From: UMGS1590 sp900552455
GTDB lineage: Bacteria > Bacillota > Peptococcia > Peptococcales > Peptococcaceae
DNA: 64,000 nucleotides
Reading direction: 5' to 3'
Assembly: GCA_963931105.1 (NCBI GenBank)
Contig: OZ007004.1
Coordinates: 2,418,001 to 2,482,000, forward strand
In this document: positions 42,765-50,874 of the stretch, piece after piece
Layout: the number at the start of each line of letters is the position of its first letter
Position numbering within the stretch: the stretch's first letter is position 1
Translations under genes and position numbers: made by a program
Notes under the pieces: model-generated
Seen by the model: only the letters and a program-made list of their open reading frames with translations
Told to the model about the DNA's origin: nothing
Databases searched by the model: none

Positions 42765-42796
42765 CGTGCACCACCTCCGTTGTCGTCGTTGTTATT

Positions 42797-42826
42797 ATTA
42801 TACGATATCCGATGACGCGTGGTAAA
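42797..42826 (-). promoter_or_regulatory. Promoter of the WYL-Sel1 unit
   Basis: Minus-strand TTTACC, 18-bp spacer, perfect TATAAT. Confidence 0.6.
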
Positions 42827-42846
42827 TGAGAATGATCTGAAAATGA

Positions 42847-43033
42847 TTTGTAAATGATAAATTAGTAATTAATAATGATTAATGCAGGAATGCTTTGTCC
42901 CTATCGGGCCAAAGCGAAAAAATTCCAGCCTTGCGCAAACACTGTCATAAAATAAAAAGGCTACCAGCGATCCGACGCGCTAGCGGCGTGGTCACTGGTA
43001 GCCTACATTAATTAATCATTAATCATTTACAAA
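42847..43033. repeat. AT-rich heptad-repeat element with inverted ends around a terminator
   Basis: TTTGTAAATGAT (42847-42858) returns inverted at 43022-43033. Inside, TTAATGA-type heptads flank the interior on both sides (AATGATTAATG at 42874-42884 and its inverse at 43017-43027). The surface-protein stop codon TGA (43023-43025) is part of the right-hand heptad run. The interior carries the terminator hairpin at 42959-43003 and an AT-rich stretch with no gene. Confidence 0.7.
42950..43003 (-). terminator. Terminator after the SLH gene, repeated elsewhere
   Basis: A 45-nt hairpin whose ends GGCTACCAG/CTGGTAGCC pair, followed by TTTTTATTTTA on the minus strand. Its sequence is almost identical to the hairpin at 46571-46615. 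Confidence 0.85.
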
Positions 43034-45446
43034 GAAACCGCTGCAAAATTGCAGCAACCTGCGCTCTTGTTGCGTTGCCCTGTGGCTGCAGCTGGTCTGC
43101 GGTGACGCCGCTGATGAGTCCTTCAGCGACGGCCCATTGCATGGTTTCTGCTGCCCAGGTGCTTGGCTGGTCGCTGTAGGCTGAGAGATCGGCTCTCGCT
43201 GACACATCCTCGCCTTTCCACGCGCTGTAGTTCATCAACATCGCTGCGAGCTGTTCGCGGGTGATGGCGGCATTTGGTGAGAAATTCCCGTCCCCCGTGC
43301 CGCTGACGACGCCTGCGCTCGCTGCCCAGTTGACGGCGGTGGCGTACCAGTCGTCTGCGCTCACGTCTGCGAAGCCTGCGGCTTCAGCGCTGGTGACATT
43401 TTCCAGCCGCGCAAGGATAGAAACGATCATCGCGCGCGTCGTCGTGGCCTCCGGCGCAAATTCTGTGTCGCTGACGCCGGTCATCAGGCCATTGTCGTAG
43501 GCGTATTGGACGGCGTCTTTATACCAGGCGTTTGGCGCGATGTCGATAAAGATGTCGCTGACGTCAGTGGCTGGTTCTTCCGGCTCCGTCCAGTCAGGAT
43601 CTTCGGCGAAGGTCGCAATGATCTTCACATCGCCGCTCGGCATGGTGAAGCTGTAGGTGCCGTCACCATTGTCTGTGAGTTCGACGTCTTTGCCATGCGC
43701 GGTGACGCTGAGATCATCGAGCTTGTAGGCGTCGTCTGGCGAAACGGTGATCGTCACGCGTTCCCCTTCGGTGGCGTAGCGGTCGACGCTGAGGGTGCCG
43801 TTGTCACCGATGTCCGTCGAGATCTCGTAGCTGTATTTGCCGGTGTATGGCAACACATGCACCTGCACAGCATCGCTGGCGAATGCGCTCTCTGTCGCTG
43901 CGATGCGCACTTCGTAGTCGCCATCGCTGAGATTTGAGATGCTGGTGCCGGAGCAGCGTGTCCAGCTTGTGCTGCCGACGGCGCGGTATTCCATGCTGGT
44001 GTCAACGCCGCTGATCTGCTCCGTGCCGCCGGAAACGTTCGCTGGCGCTGCTGGGCGCGCTGGAACATCCACGAGGGTCCAGTCAGAAGCATAGGCGGTC
44101 GCTGTCTCTGCAAGGCGAATGTACACGTCTGTGCCTGGCGTGACAGTCAGCGCTGCTGAGCCGACATTTGCGTCTTTGGTCGCTGCCAGTTCGTAGCCGT
44201 TTTCTGCGCTGATGGTCTCCGCAGCATAATCAATCTTGTAGCCTGCGCCTGTCTCTGGCGCAGATTGCTCGGTTTTATTAACAGTCACCGGCGTGCTTTC
44301 CACGCTGCCGGAATAATTTCCGCTGGCGGTGACGCACACAGAGACAGATTTCCCAGCGTCGTCTGCTGTTAAGGTGTAGCTTGTTTCTGTTGCACCGCTG
44401 ATCGCTTCATTTCCACGATACCACTGATAAGAAATCTCTGTCGCATTGCCGCCAGAATAGGTTGCTTTCAACGTTTCGCCAACCGTCGGTATGCCACTGA
44501 TGGTTACCGATCCTGTAATTTCCGCCGCAATAATAACACCAGCATCGGTGGTAATCGTCGTATTTGTTCCCAGCGTATAATTTCCAGCATCGTCGCCGTT
44601 CAGTTTAATATCCGACGCAGTGATCGTTTTTCCTATCCCAACGTTCCCATCGTCATAGCTGATCGATTCGCTGCTTGCGCTCACGTTTTCCCTGGAAACC
44701 ACGCCATCCAGCTCGATCTTGATCCCTTCCGGCGCATCCGCGTTTCCGCTATACGTTTTTGTGAGCGTTCCGCCAAGAGAAGCGGTCAGCGTTTTTGGCT
44801 GGATCGTCAGCGAACTTTTGCCATTTCCCGGCCGCAGCTGGTTGCTCTCGCCCGGTGTGTACACAGCGGTGATGGTTTGCGAGGTCTCGCTCGGCGTCCA
44901 GTTTTCGCCGCTGAGAGAAACGGTCGTGGTCGCTTTGCCGTTAGAAACTTTTGCAGGCGTTTCATTGATTTTATTCTCATCGCTCGCCTCGCCGCGATAA
45001 AATGTCACTGTGCCATCGCTGGCTGGCTGATTATTACCAGTGACAGTCGCTGTCACTGTCGCCGTCGTGCCATAAGCCACCATATTTTCCGTCGTTACGC
45101 CATTACCAGAAATAGCAACAGTCACTGTGCTTGGATAGACTAGCGGATTACCGTCGAGCGTTCCGTTGTTCGTAAACGTGCCGCCCTGCTGTTTCACGAT
45201 CGTGCCGTTGTTGATGAGTTTGGTGCCCTCCGGCACGGTCAGGCTGGCGCCATTGGGAATGGTCACCGTGGCGCCCTGCGGGATGGTGATGTCGCAGGGC
45301 AAGGTGAGGTTGCCCCAAACCGTATAGGTATTCTCTTGGCCGGACGCGGGGCGGATGCCCTGGCCATCGGAACCATTTCCGCCTCCAATACTAGAGCCAG
45401 CACCGCCGCCAATTGTCAGTCCTCCTCCGCTGTTAACTGGAGTCAA
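43023..45446 (-). pseudogene. C-terminal part of a split SLH-domain surface protein
   Basis: About 807 residues in the same frame as the signal-peptide part (45477-46154), separated only by a TAA at 45477-45479. It contains Gly-rich linker GGGLTIGGGAGSSIGGGNG, beta-rich Ig-like repeats (for example TVTISGIPTVGETLKATYSG and YQWYRGNEAISGAT), a segment resembling bacterial repeat domains (GDNGTLSVDRYATEGE), and three C-terminal SLH repeats (FIDIAPNAWYKDAVQYAYDNG, FADVSADDWYATAVNWA, YSDQPSTWAAETMQWA) that anchor to cell-wall polymers. It has no signal peptide, and no ribosome-binding site lies before its first possible start (TTG). Alone it is unlikely to be made or exported. Readthrough or reversion of the TAA would restore a surface protein of ~1040 residues. 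Confidence 0.8.
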
Positions 45447-45476
45447 AATGATGACTGTATTACAGTCGCCACCTTT

Positions 45477-46154
45477 TTACATATCAGAGTCTCCGCCGCC
45501 GATGTCAACAGGCTGTTTACCCATTGAATATGTTGGTGTTCCACCATGTACCTTGATTGTGCCTCCTAAAATAAGGACATTCCCACAGGCTCCACCAGCA
45601 TAACCTGAAGACCCCATACCACCGATTCCGACGCTACCTTTGGTATTACCAGAAGCACCGTGAACCTCCAAAGATCCACTTCCATTTATTGTGAGGGTCG
45701 AACCTGCAGGGAGATGAATCCCCGGGCCAGGCAAACCCGTAGTAGATGTTCCGCCATTGATCTCATTGGTGGAGTCGTCTGAAAGCATAAGATTCAGGGT
45801 TGCTCCGTTGCCCAGATCAATTCCACTGTATCCGTCGCTGGTGCCTGCATCTGTGGGCGTTATATATACATTATTCAGTGTGATGGTTGCGGTCGCGTTT
45901 TGCGCAATCACGATCCGGTCAGAGGTCGGCGTCGTCGCCCCGTTGGCCATGGAGATGGTGATGTTGGCGCCATCATTCACGGTGAGGACGCCGTTGGTGT
46001 AGGAGTAGCCGCTGGTATCCCCCTCTACTTCAAAATCCCCGGCGGTGGCTTTTGTCTCTGCTGCCTGGGCTGGCGCTGCACCTACGGGAATGAGGCTGAC
46101 GAACATGGCCAGCGCGAGCAGGGCGCTCAAAATTTTTCTGCCAAGCTTACACAT
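45477..46154 (-). CDS. Signal-peptide part of a split surface protein
   Basis: 225 residues from MCKLGRKILSALLALAMFVS, a clear signal peptide ending AQA before AET. The rest is beta-rich and Gly/Thr/Asn-rich (ANITISMANGATTP, NATATITLNNVYITP, LPAGSTLTINGSGSLEVHG), resembling the carbohydrate-binding or beta-helix start of large Firmicute surface proteins. It ends at TAA after GGGDSDM, yet the same frame continues sensibly as KGGDCNTVIILTPVNSGGG into the SLH part. A single C-to-T change (CAA to TAA) would explain this. As it stands the product would be secreted but lack the wall anchor. The start overlaps the stop of a repeat-bearing upstream ORF (ATGTGTAA). Confidence 0.75.
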   Translation of the reverse strand: MCKLGRKILSALLALAMFVSLIPVGAAPAQAAETKATAGDFEVEGDTSGYSYTNGVLTVNDGANITISMANGATTPTSDRIVIAQNATATITLNNVYITPTDAGTSDGYSGIDLGNGATLNLMLSDDSTNEINGGTSTTGLPGPGIHLPAGSTLTINGSGSLEVHGASGNTKGSVGIGGMGSSGYAGGACGNVLILGGTIKVHGGTPTYSMGKQPVDIGGGDSDM

Positions 46155-46362
46155 GGACGCCGCCCCCTTTCGCGCTGCGCGGGGACACGAAAAACAGACG
46201 CACGGCGGGCGCGGAAACTCCACGCACGGGATGCGTCTGTGAAAAATATTCTCTGAAATTTTGCGCGCAAAGATCAGCGCGGACTACGCGCTCTTCTCTT
46301 CTCTTCTCTTCTCTTCTCTTCTCTTCTCTTCTCTTCTCTAAGATTCTACTGGAGAGGGTCAT
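46147..46362 (-). CDS. Upstream ORF carrying the AAGAG repeat, overlapping the surface gene start
   Basis: A 71-residue ORF of low-complexity start (MTLSSRILEKRREEKRRE...) encoded by a pentanucleotide repeat. It has a good ribosome-binding site (AGGAAAGGA, 9 bases before the ATG), and its stop TAA overlaps the surface-gene ATG as ATGTGTAA. After the repeat, the other two frames stop almost at once (TAG near 46284; TGA a few codons later). Only the present repeat number modulo 3 therefore lets ribosomes reach the surface gene start. The peptide itself need not function; translation through it may be what matters. That it is translated is inference. Confidence 0.5.
   Translation of the reverse strand: MTLSSRILEKRREEKRREEKRREERVVRADLCAQNFREYFSQTHPVRGVSAPAVRLFFVSPRSAKGGGVHV
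46291..46339. repeat. Pentanucleotide microsatellite (CTCTT)9
   Basis: Nine perfect CTCTT units plus CTCT on the plus strand (AAGAG on the coding strand of the surface gene). Repeats of non-triplet units in or before surface-protein genes are classic slipped-strand phase-variation sites; the opa genes of Neisseria use a CTCTT repeat. Confidence 0.95.
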
Positions 46363-46570
46363 GATGGTCAATCCTTTCCTGGTGATTTGTTCGCTCTATT
46401 ATACCATACTGTCAAGGATTTTTTCTTACCAATTTTGCTCAAAACGTGCCAGTTTTGCATAGTTTGATTATTTTTGGACGTTCTACAGAGTTTCAACCCT
46501 CAGGCAGTAGCCGGCAGCCGATCAAGCTGCTCTCGCTTAAAAAATGTAAAGCACTTCTTCCAAACAAAAA
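46363..46570 (-). promoter_or_regulatory. 5' region of the surface-protein gene, no gene seen
   Basis: An AT-rich spacer. On the minus strand TATAAT (46398-46403) is a possible -10 element, with TTGACA only six bases upstream, too close to serve as its -35. No good -35 is seen at 17 bp, so the promoter may need an activator. The rest (46410-46565) shows no ORF or strong structure. Confidence 0.35.
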
Positions 46571-46615
46571 GGCTACCAGCGATCCGACGCGTTAGCGGCG
46601 TGGTCGCTGGTAGCC
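46566..46615 (-). terminator. Terminator after the DUF368 gene, copy of the 42959 hairpin
   Basis: GGCTACCAGCGA/TCGCTGGTAGCC ends with nearly the same 45-nt interior as 42959-43003, followed by TTTTTGTTTGG on the minus strand. Confidence 0.85.
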
Positions 46616-46692
46616 AACCTCCATTACTCATTACTCATTGCTCATTGCTCGCAAGCGCAGCGAGCGAGCCTGCGCAGCGGCTCATTACTCAT
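46616..46692. repeat. Heptad-repeat tract at the DUF368 stop codon
   Basis: Plus-strand TACTCAT-TACTCAT-TGCTCAT-TGCTC heptads (46625-46650), then a GC-rich palindromic part (46651-46680), then GCTCATTACTCAT again. The DUF368 stop TAA (46685-46687) lies within the last heptads. Unlike the other elements, I see no inverted partner tract. Confidence 0.65.
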
Positions 46693-47527
46693 TTTCGACG
46701 ACGCTTTCGAGCTTGAGATTGTCCATCCAGTGGGCGAACCAGAAGCCGACGACGAAGGCGACGAGGCTGATGAGCACGTCGACGGCGCCGGTGAATTCTG
46801 TCGGCAGGATCATGATGATGGAACTGACAACGAAGCCGAGGATGAGCTTGGTGACGATGGCGTAGTGATTTTCCAGCAGGCGGTTCATGACGCGCGCGAG
46901 GAGCAGCACGGTGATGATGAAGCCGATGCCGAGGGGAATGCACACGGCCATGTCAAGATTGCCGATGCCGGCGGCCATTGGCTGGTAGAGCCCCATGAAG
47001 AGCAAGAGCGACGAGGAGCTGAGCCCGGGCACGATCATGGAAAGTCCCCAGATGAAACCGCAGAACACGTACCAGCCAAAGTTTGGCGTGAGGCCGCTGG
47101 CGCCCATGCCGCTTTCCATGACACTGAAAAACACGAAGGAAAAAGCGAGGCTGATGACGAAGCCTGTCCAGCCTTTGGTTGGGTGGCTTTCGGTGGTGTT
47201 TTTGAAAAGATTTGGCATGGTGCCGCAGATCAGGCCGCTGAAGAGGGCCATGGCGATGGCGGCGTAGGCGCTGAAGAAGATCTCGACGAGCTTTGCCAAG
47301 AGCACAAAACCGACGAGCCCACCGATGATGATGGGGATGAAGAGGCCGCTCTGTTTTTTGAAGGTGCGGATGGGATGCTCAAGGAAATTCATCATTGGCT
47401 CGTAAATGCCGAAGGCGACGCAGAGCACGCCGCCGCTGACGCCGGGCAAAATGGCGCCGGTGCCGATGATGGCGCCCTGCAGCATGAGGACGAGCCAGCG
47501 GATTTTTTTGATTTTTTCTGTGATCAT
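46685..47527 (-). CDS. DUF368 membrane protein (PopT-type polyprenyl-phosphate transporter family)
   Basis: 280 residues with about eight hydrophobic segments. The family hallmarks are the paired re-entrant-like motifs GTGAILPGVSGGVLCVAFGIYE and GLSMIVPGLSSSSLLLFMGLY. DUF368 proteins have been shown in other bacteria to return undecaprenyl phosphate to the inner leaflet (PopT), which would connect to the C55 carrier made by UppS at 17147. RBS AAAGGAG precedes the ATG. It is a single gene bounded by repeat elements on both sides. Confidence 0.88.
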   Translation of the reverse strand: MITEKIKKIRWLVLMLQGAIIGTGAILPGVSGGVLCVAFGIYEPMMNFLEHPIRTFKKQSGLFIPIIIGGLVGFVLLAKLVEIFFSAYAAIAMALFSGLICGTMPNLFKNTTESHPTKGWTGFVISLAFSFVFFSVMESGMGASGLTPNFGWYVFCGFIWGLSMIVPGLSSSSLLLFMGLYQPMAAGIGNLDMAVCIPLGIGFIITVLLLARVMNRLLENHYAIVTKLILGFVVSSIIMILPTEFTGAVDVLISLVAFVVGFWFAHWMDNLKLESVVENE

Positions 47528-47548
47528 TCTATCTCCTTTCAGTCGATC

Positions 47549-47762
47549 AGGTAGGAGGTAGCTCGCTTCGCGAGGCGGACGCGCTAACGCTTGTCCGCAG
47601 GTAGTAGGTAGGAGGTTCCGCTATTGGCGTGCAGAGGATTCATTTCTCTGTGAACTGATCGCTGAAATTCAGCGATCGTTATGTGGTGCACCAAAAAACC
47701 TCCTCCCTGCGAATGAGTGGAACGAACTCGCCCCGCAGGGCTACCTCCTCCCTACTACCTTA
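47549..47762. repeat. Inverted heptad-repeat element A (core family shared with 49711)
   Basis: The outer arm AGGTAGGAGGTAG (47549-47561) opposes CTACCTCCTCCCTACTACCT (47741-47760), and the inner arm AGGTAGTAGGTAGGAGGTT opposes AACCTCCTCCCTGC. GC-rich palindromes lie between outer and inner arms on each side. The ~81-bp centre (47617-47697) is about three quarters identical, by hand alignment, to the reverse complement of the centre at 49791-49873. It begins at the TAA of the FAD-oxidoreductase gene. Confidence 0.8.
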
Positions 47763-49661
47763 GCTGAGGCGGTCTATTGCTTCATAGGCGCTGGCGCCTG
47801 GCAGGGTCAGCAGGTATTCGTAGAGACGCGCGGCGAGCATGTAGCAGCTGGCGGCATCGGCGGTGGCGGAAGGATCGGCGAAATTCTCAGCCAGGGTGGC
47901 GTCGAGGATGCTGCGCGCCTGGAGGAACTGGCGGCTTGCGGCAAAATCTGCCGGCGCGGCGCTGCCGTCGAGGGCGGCGACTTTCTCGGCGAGGGCGGTG
48001 AGCATTTCCTCGTTGTTGGTCTCCTCGTTCACGGCGATGCGCGGCTCGAGAGCGAGGCCGGATTTTTTGACAACGGTGTTCATCATATTCGCAAAGCGTG
48101 GGCCGCTGACGGTTTCGTCGAGGCGATAGTCGTTGTCGTAGCCGCCGTCGGCAAAGCCCATGCTGCGGATGACCTTGAGGCCGTCGTAGGCCCAGTGATC
48201 CATGACGGCTTCGTGGGTTTCGGTGTGATCGAGGCGCGCGCCCTGTTCTGTAAGCAGCTGCTGGATCTCGGCAATATCGGCGTCGGACGCGAGCAGGTCG
48301 CGCAGCACGCGGATGTTCTCATCCTCCAGCGCGACGCGCGCGGCGACGCCGGCGGCCTGGGCGCAGGCCATGCCTGTCGGCACGATGCGCGCGCTGCCGG
48401 CAGCCATGGAGGTGTAGCCGGCGGCGCGGCCGACGATCATGAGGCCGTCAATATTCTGCGGAATGAGGCTGCCGAGGCCGATCTCATACTGGTCTGGGAA
48501 GCCGACGACGGTGCCGTAGGTCTGAGTCTTGGTGGCCTGCACGTCAACGGGATAATTCGAAACGGCGATGGCTGCTTCCTGGCTGCGGTTTTCGAGCACA
48601 TCGTCGATGGTCAGCGTATCTTCGCAGCGGATGTGGCGCGTCTCGCGCACGTAAAGCTGCTCGGCGGTGTCAACGAGCTCGGCTTTTTCAAAGCCGACGC
48701 AGTTTTCGTTCATATACTCAACGATGCGCGGCAGTTCTTTCTGGCCGCGGGCGATGCCTTCGGCGCGGCTTTCTGCGTCGAGGGCGTCGACGTCAAAGAT
48801 GACGAGGGCATTGATGAGCACGTCGCCGTTCGCCTGGCGCGCAATGTTGAACCCGCGCAGGCGCATGGCGCCGTCCTCTGGCTCGTAGGCGTAGCCTTCT
48901 GTGCTATAGCCCCAGGCGAGGTTGCCATTGACGCCGCCTTCGGCAGTGCTTTCGCCGTCCTCAGGGGTCTGCACAAATTCGCTGACTTTCTCCCAGTCCA
49001 CGCCGGAAAGGCGGAACACGAGGGTCGCGCCCATTTCGCGGTCGCGCTCGCCGATGTCCTCACCGGCGAAGGTGTAGTCACAGCCAGCCGCTGCGCAAAC
49101 ATCGCCATCTGGTGTGGCGTCGATGACGACAGGCGCTGTGTAGGTCACGCGCTCGCCATCTTCCTCCACAGTCACACCGGTGACAGCGTGGCCGTCCAGG
49201 ACAGGCTCAACGAATTTGCTCTGCACGCGCAGGGTGATGTTGTCCTCGGCCTGCACCATTTCGTAGAAGGTGTTCTTGGCGACGGTCACATCAAAGCCGC
49301 TGCCGCCGACGGCGTCGTAGAATTCTTTGTAGCTCCCTTCCACGAGCACGGTGCCATCGCGGGATTCGGGCACGTCGATGTAATTGAGCTCGCCGAGGGT
49401 GTAGAGCCCACCGAGCGCTTCATCCTGGCAGATGAGGAGCGTCGAAAGGCCGTTACGCGCAGCAGAGATCGCTGCTGTGACCCCTTCCGGGCTGCCGTCG
49501 ACGACGATGCAGTCATAGCTGGTCGGTACGTTTTCTTCATTAGTAATGGTGATCTCTTCCACAGCCTCCGGCGCATTCTCCGTGGCTGTGTCGCTCGAGC
49601 AGCCGGCGAAAATCAGCGCGCAGGCGCAGGCAGCCGCGAGTAATATCCATGATCGTTTCAA
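47760..49661 (-). CDS. FAD-dependent oxidoreductase lipoprotein
   Basis: 633 residues. The N-terminus MKRSWILLAAACACALIFAGC is a lipoprotein signal with the lipobox ending at Cys21, so it should be anchored outside the cytoplasmic membrane. The FAD-binding Rossmann segment is CIVVDGSPEGVTAAISAARNG, a variant of GxGxxG. GGLYTLGELNYID and the GLMIVGRAAGYTSMAAGSARI segment match the FAD-dependent oxidoreductase group often annotated as xanthan-lyase-like. The C-terminus is helical. The start is TTG with AAAGGAG seven bases upstream. The substrate is unknown; surface flavoenzymes of anaerobes often reduce external electron acceptors. Confidence 0.85.
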   Translation of the reverse strand: MKRSWILLAAACACALIFAGCSSDTATENAPEAVEEITITNEENVPTSYDCIVVDGSPEGVTAAISAARNGLSTLLICQDEALGGLYTLGELNYIDVPESRDGTVLVEGSYKEFYDAVGGSGFDVTVAKNTFYEMVQAEDNITLRVQSKFVEPVLDGHAVTGVTVEEDGERVTYTAPVVIDATPDGDVCAAAGCDYTFAGEDIGERDREMGATLVFRLSGVDWEKVSEFVQTPEDGESTAEGGVNGNLAWGYSTEGYAYEPEDGAMRLRGFNIARQANGDVLINALVIFDVDALDAESRAEGIARGQKELPRIVEYMNENCVGFEKAELVDTAEQLYVRETRHIRCEDTLTIDDVLENRSQEAAIAVSNYPVDVQATKTQTYGTVVGFPDQYEIGLGSLIPQNIDGLMIVGRAAGYTSMAAGSARIVPTGMACAQAAGVAARVALEDENIRVLRDLLASDADIAEIQQLLTEQGARLDHTETHEAVMDHWAYDGLKVIRSMGFADGGYDNDYRLDETVSGPRFANMMNTVVKKSGLALEPRIAVNEETNNEEMLTALAEKVAALDGSAAPADFAASRQFLQARSILDATLAENFADPSATADAASCYMLAARLYEYLLTLPGASAYEAIDRLS

Positions 49662-49710
49662 GTTGTTTCTCCTTTGTCGTTCTTGTCGTATGTAAAGCGT
49701 ACATCGTTGC

Positions 49711-49939
49711 GAGGTAGGAGGTAGCCCTTACGCCCAAAGGGCGTGGCGGGGCCGGCGCGTTTCACTTGCCAGCAGGTAGGAGGTAGGAGGTTTTCTTGCT
49801 GCACTGCGTAACGATTGTGGATTTTCAGCGATCGATTCACAGAAAAGCGAAACCTCTGCACGGCAATAGTCGAACCTCCTACCTGCCAGCGAGCACTGCG
49901 AGCTGGTCCGCGACGCGGCTACCTCCTCCCTCCTACCTC
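49711..49939. repeat. Inverted heptad-repeat element B (core family shared with 47549)
   Basis: The outer arm GAGGTAGGAGGTAGCC (49711-49726) opposes GGCTACCTCCTCCCTCCTACCTC (49917-49939, paired with two extra heptad bases). The inner arm AGGTAGGAGGTAGGAGG opposes CCTCCTACCT. The centre (49791-49873) is the reversed counterpart of element A. The last two codons and stop of whiA (GAG AGG TAG) are written in the repeat. Confidence 0.8.
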
Positions 49940-50874
49940 TCCGAAAGCTCTTCCGCCAGTTCCTCCAGCCGACGCATGCGGTGGTTCATGCCGGATTTTC
50001 CCACTGGCGGATCCAGGAGCTGTCCGAGATCCTTGAGGCTTTCCTCGGGATGGTTCAGTCTGGCTTCGGCGGCCTGGCGCAGGCTGTCTGGCAGGCGTTC
50101 CAGGCCCATTTTTTCGGCAACAATGCGAATGCTCTGGATCTGCCGCTGGGCGGCGTTGATGCTCTTGTTCATGTTCGCTGTCTCGCAGTTGACAAGGCGG
50201 TTCACCTGGTTGCGCATGTTTTTCTGGATGCGCGTGTTCTCCAGCTGCATCACGGCGTCGTAGGCGCCGATGAGCGCGAGAAAATCGCTGATCTGCTCGC
50301 TTTCCTTGAGATAAACGATGATGCTCTCCTTGCGGTAGCTCATGCGCGGATAAATATTATAATTCTCGATCAGCGCGATCAGATTCTGGGCGTACTCTTC
50401 GCTCTGGGTGACGATCTCCAGATGGTAGCTGCGCTGGGGATCGGTCATCGAGCCGCTGCCCAGAAACACCCCACGCAGATAGGCGCGGCGCAGCGTGTCG
50501 CTGGAGGTCAGCTCTGCGGCGATCTCCGGCTGAAACGGCAGGCCCTCGCGGTCGACCATGCCCAGCGTCGAAAGCAGCGCCTGCATGCGCGTCTGGCTCG
50601 GCACGTTGACGACATAGAGCACGTTTTTCTTGAGCCGGTTGCGGCGCTGGATCGTCACTGTCGCCTCCACATGGAAGAGCTCCTTGAGCCAGGAAAACGC
50701 CAGCCGCGCCACGGCGGCATTTTCGCTCACCAGCTGCAGGCTGATCTCGCGATGCGCGGCGATGAGGATGGTGCCATCCATGCGCACCAGTCCTGCCAGA
50801 AGCGACACGCGCTCGCTGTCGTCGCTGAGCTCCAGCCGCAGCAGCTCGTTTTTGATATCGTTGGAAAAACTCAA
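49933..50874 (-). CDS. whiA: DNA-binding protein WhiA
   Basis: 313 residues, full family length. It has an N-terminal LAGLIDADG-like homing-endonuclease fold without catalytic function (MSFSNDIKNELL, LAGLVRMDGTI, RRAYLRGVFLGSGSMTDP) and a C-terminal helix-turn-helix (LKDLGQLLDPPVGKSGMNHRMRRLEELA). In Firmicutes it affects cell division and chromosome segregation. The start is TTG overlapping the yvcK stop as TTGA, with GAGGGG upstream. The rapZ-yvcK-whiA order is the conserved one. Confidence 0.95.
   Translation of the reverse strand: MSFSNDIKNELLRLELSDDSERVSLLAGLVRMDGTILIAAHREISLQLVSENAAVARLAFSWLKELFHVEATVTIQRRNRLKKNVLYVVNVPSQTRMQALLSTLGMVDREGLPFQPEIAAELTSSDTLRRAYLRGVFLGSGSMTDPQRSYHLEIVTQSEEYAQNLIALIENYNIYPRMSYRKESIIVYLKESEQISDFLALIGAYDAVMQLENTRIQKNMRNQVNRLVNCETANMNKSINAAQRQIQSIRIVAEKMGLERLPDSLRQAAEARLNHPEESLKDLGQLLDPPVGKSGMNHRMRRLEELAEELSER

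Noticed and set aside
46291..46339. CRISPR-like array
   Set aside because: The repeat is a perfect 5-bp microsatellite with no spacers. The heptad tracts are also too short-period for CRISPR, and no cas genes are present.
46147..46371. In-frame fusion of the repeat ORF to the surface protein by repeat slippage
   Set aside because: In the surface-gene frame a TAG lies between the repeat and the start (near 46284), so slippage cannot create a fusion; only a coupling effect remains possible.
46398..46415. TTGACA and TATAAT as a promoter for the surface gene
   Set aside because: They are only six bases apart, so they cannot be the -35 and -10 of one promoter. TATAAT may still be used with an activator.
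47549..49939. Insertion sequence with transposase
   Set aside because: The elements are about 210-230 bp with inverted ends but no ORF of their own, so at most they are non-autonomous; no transposase is present in the window.
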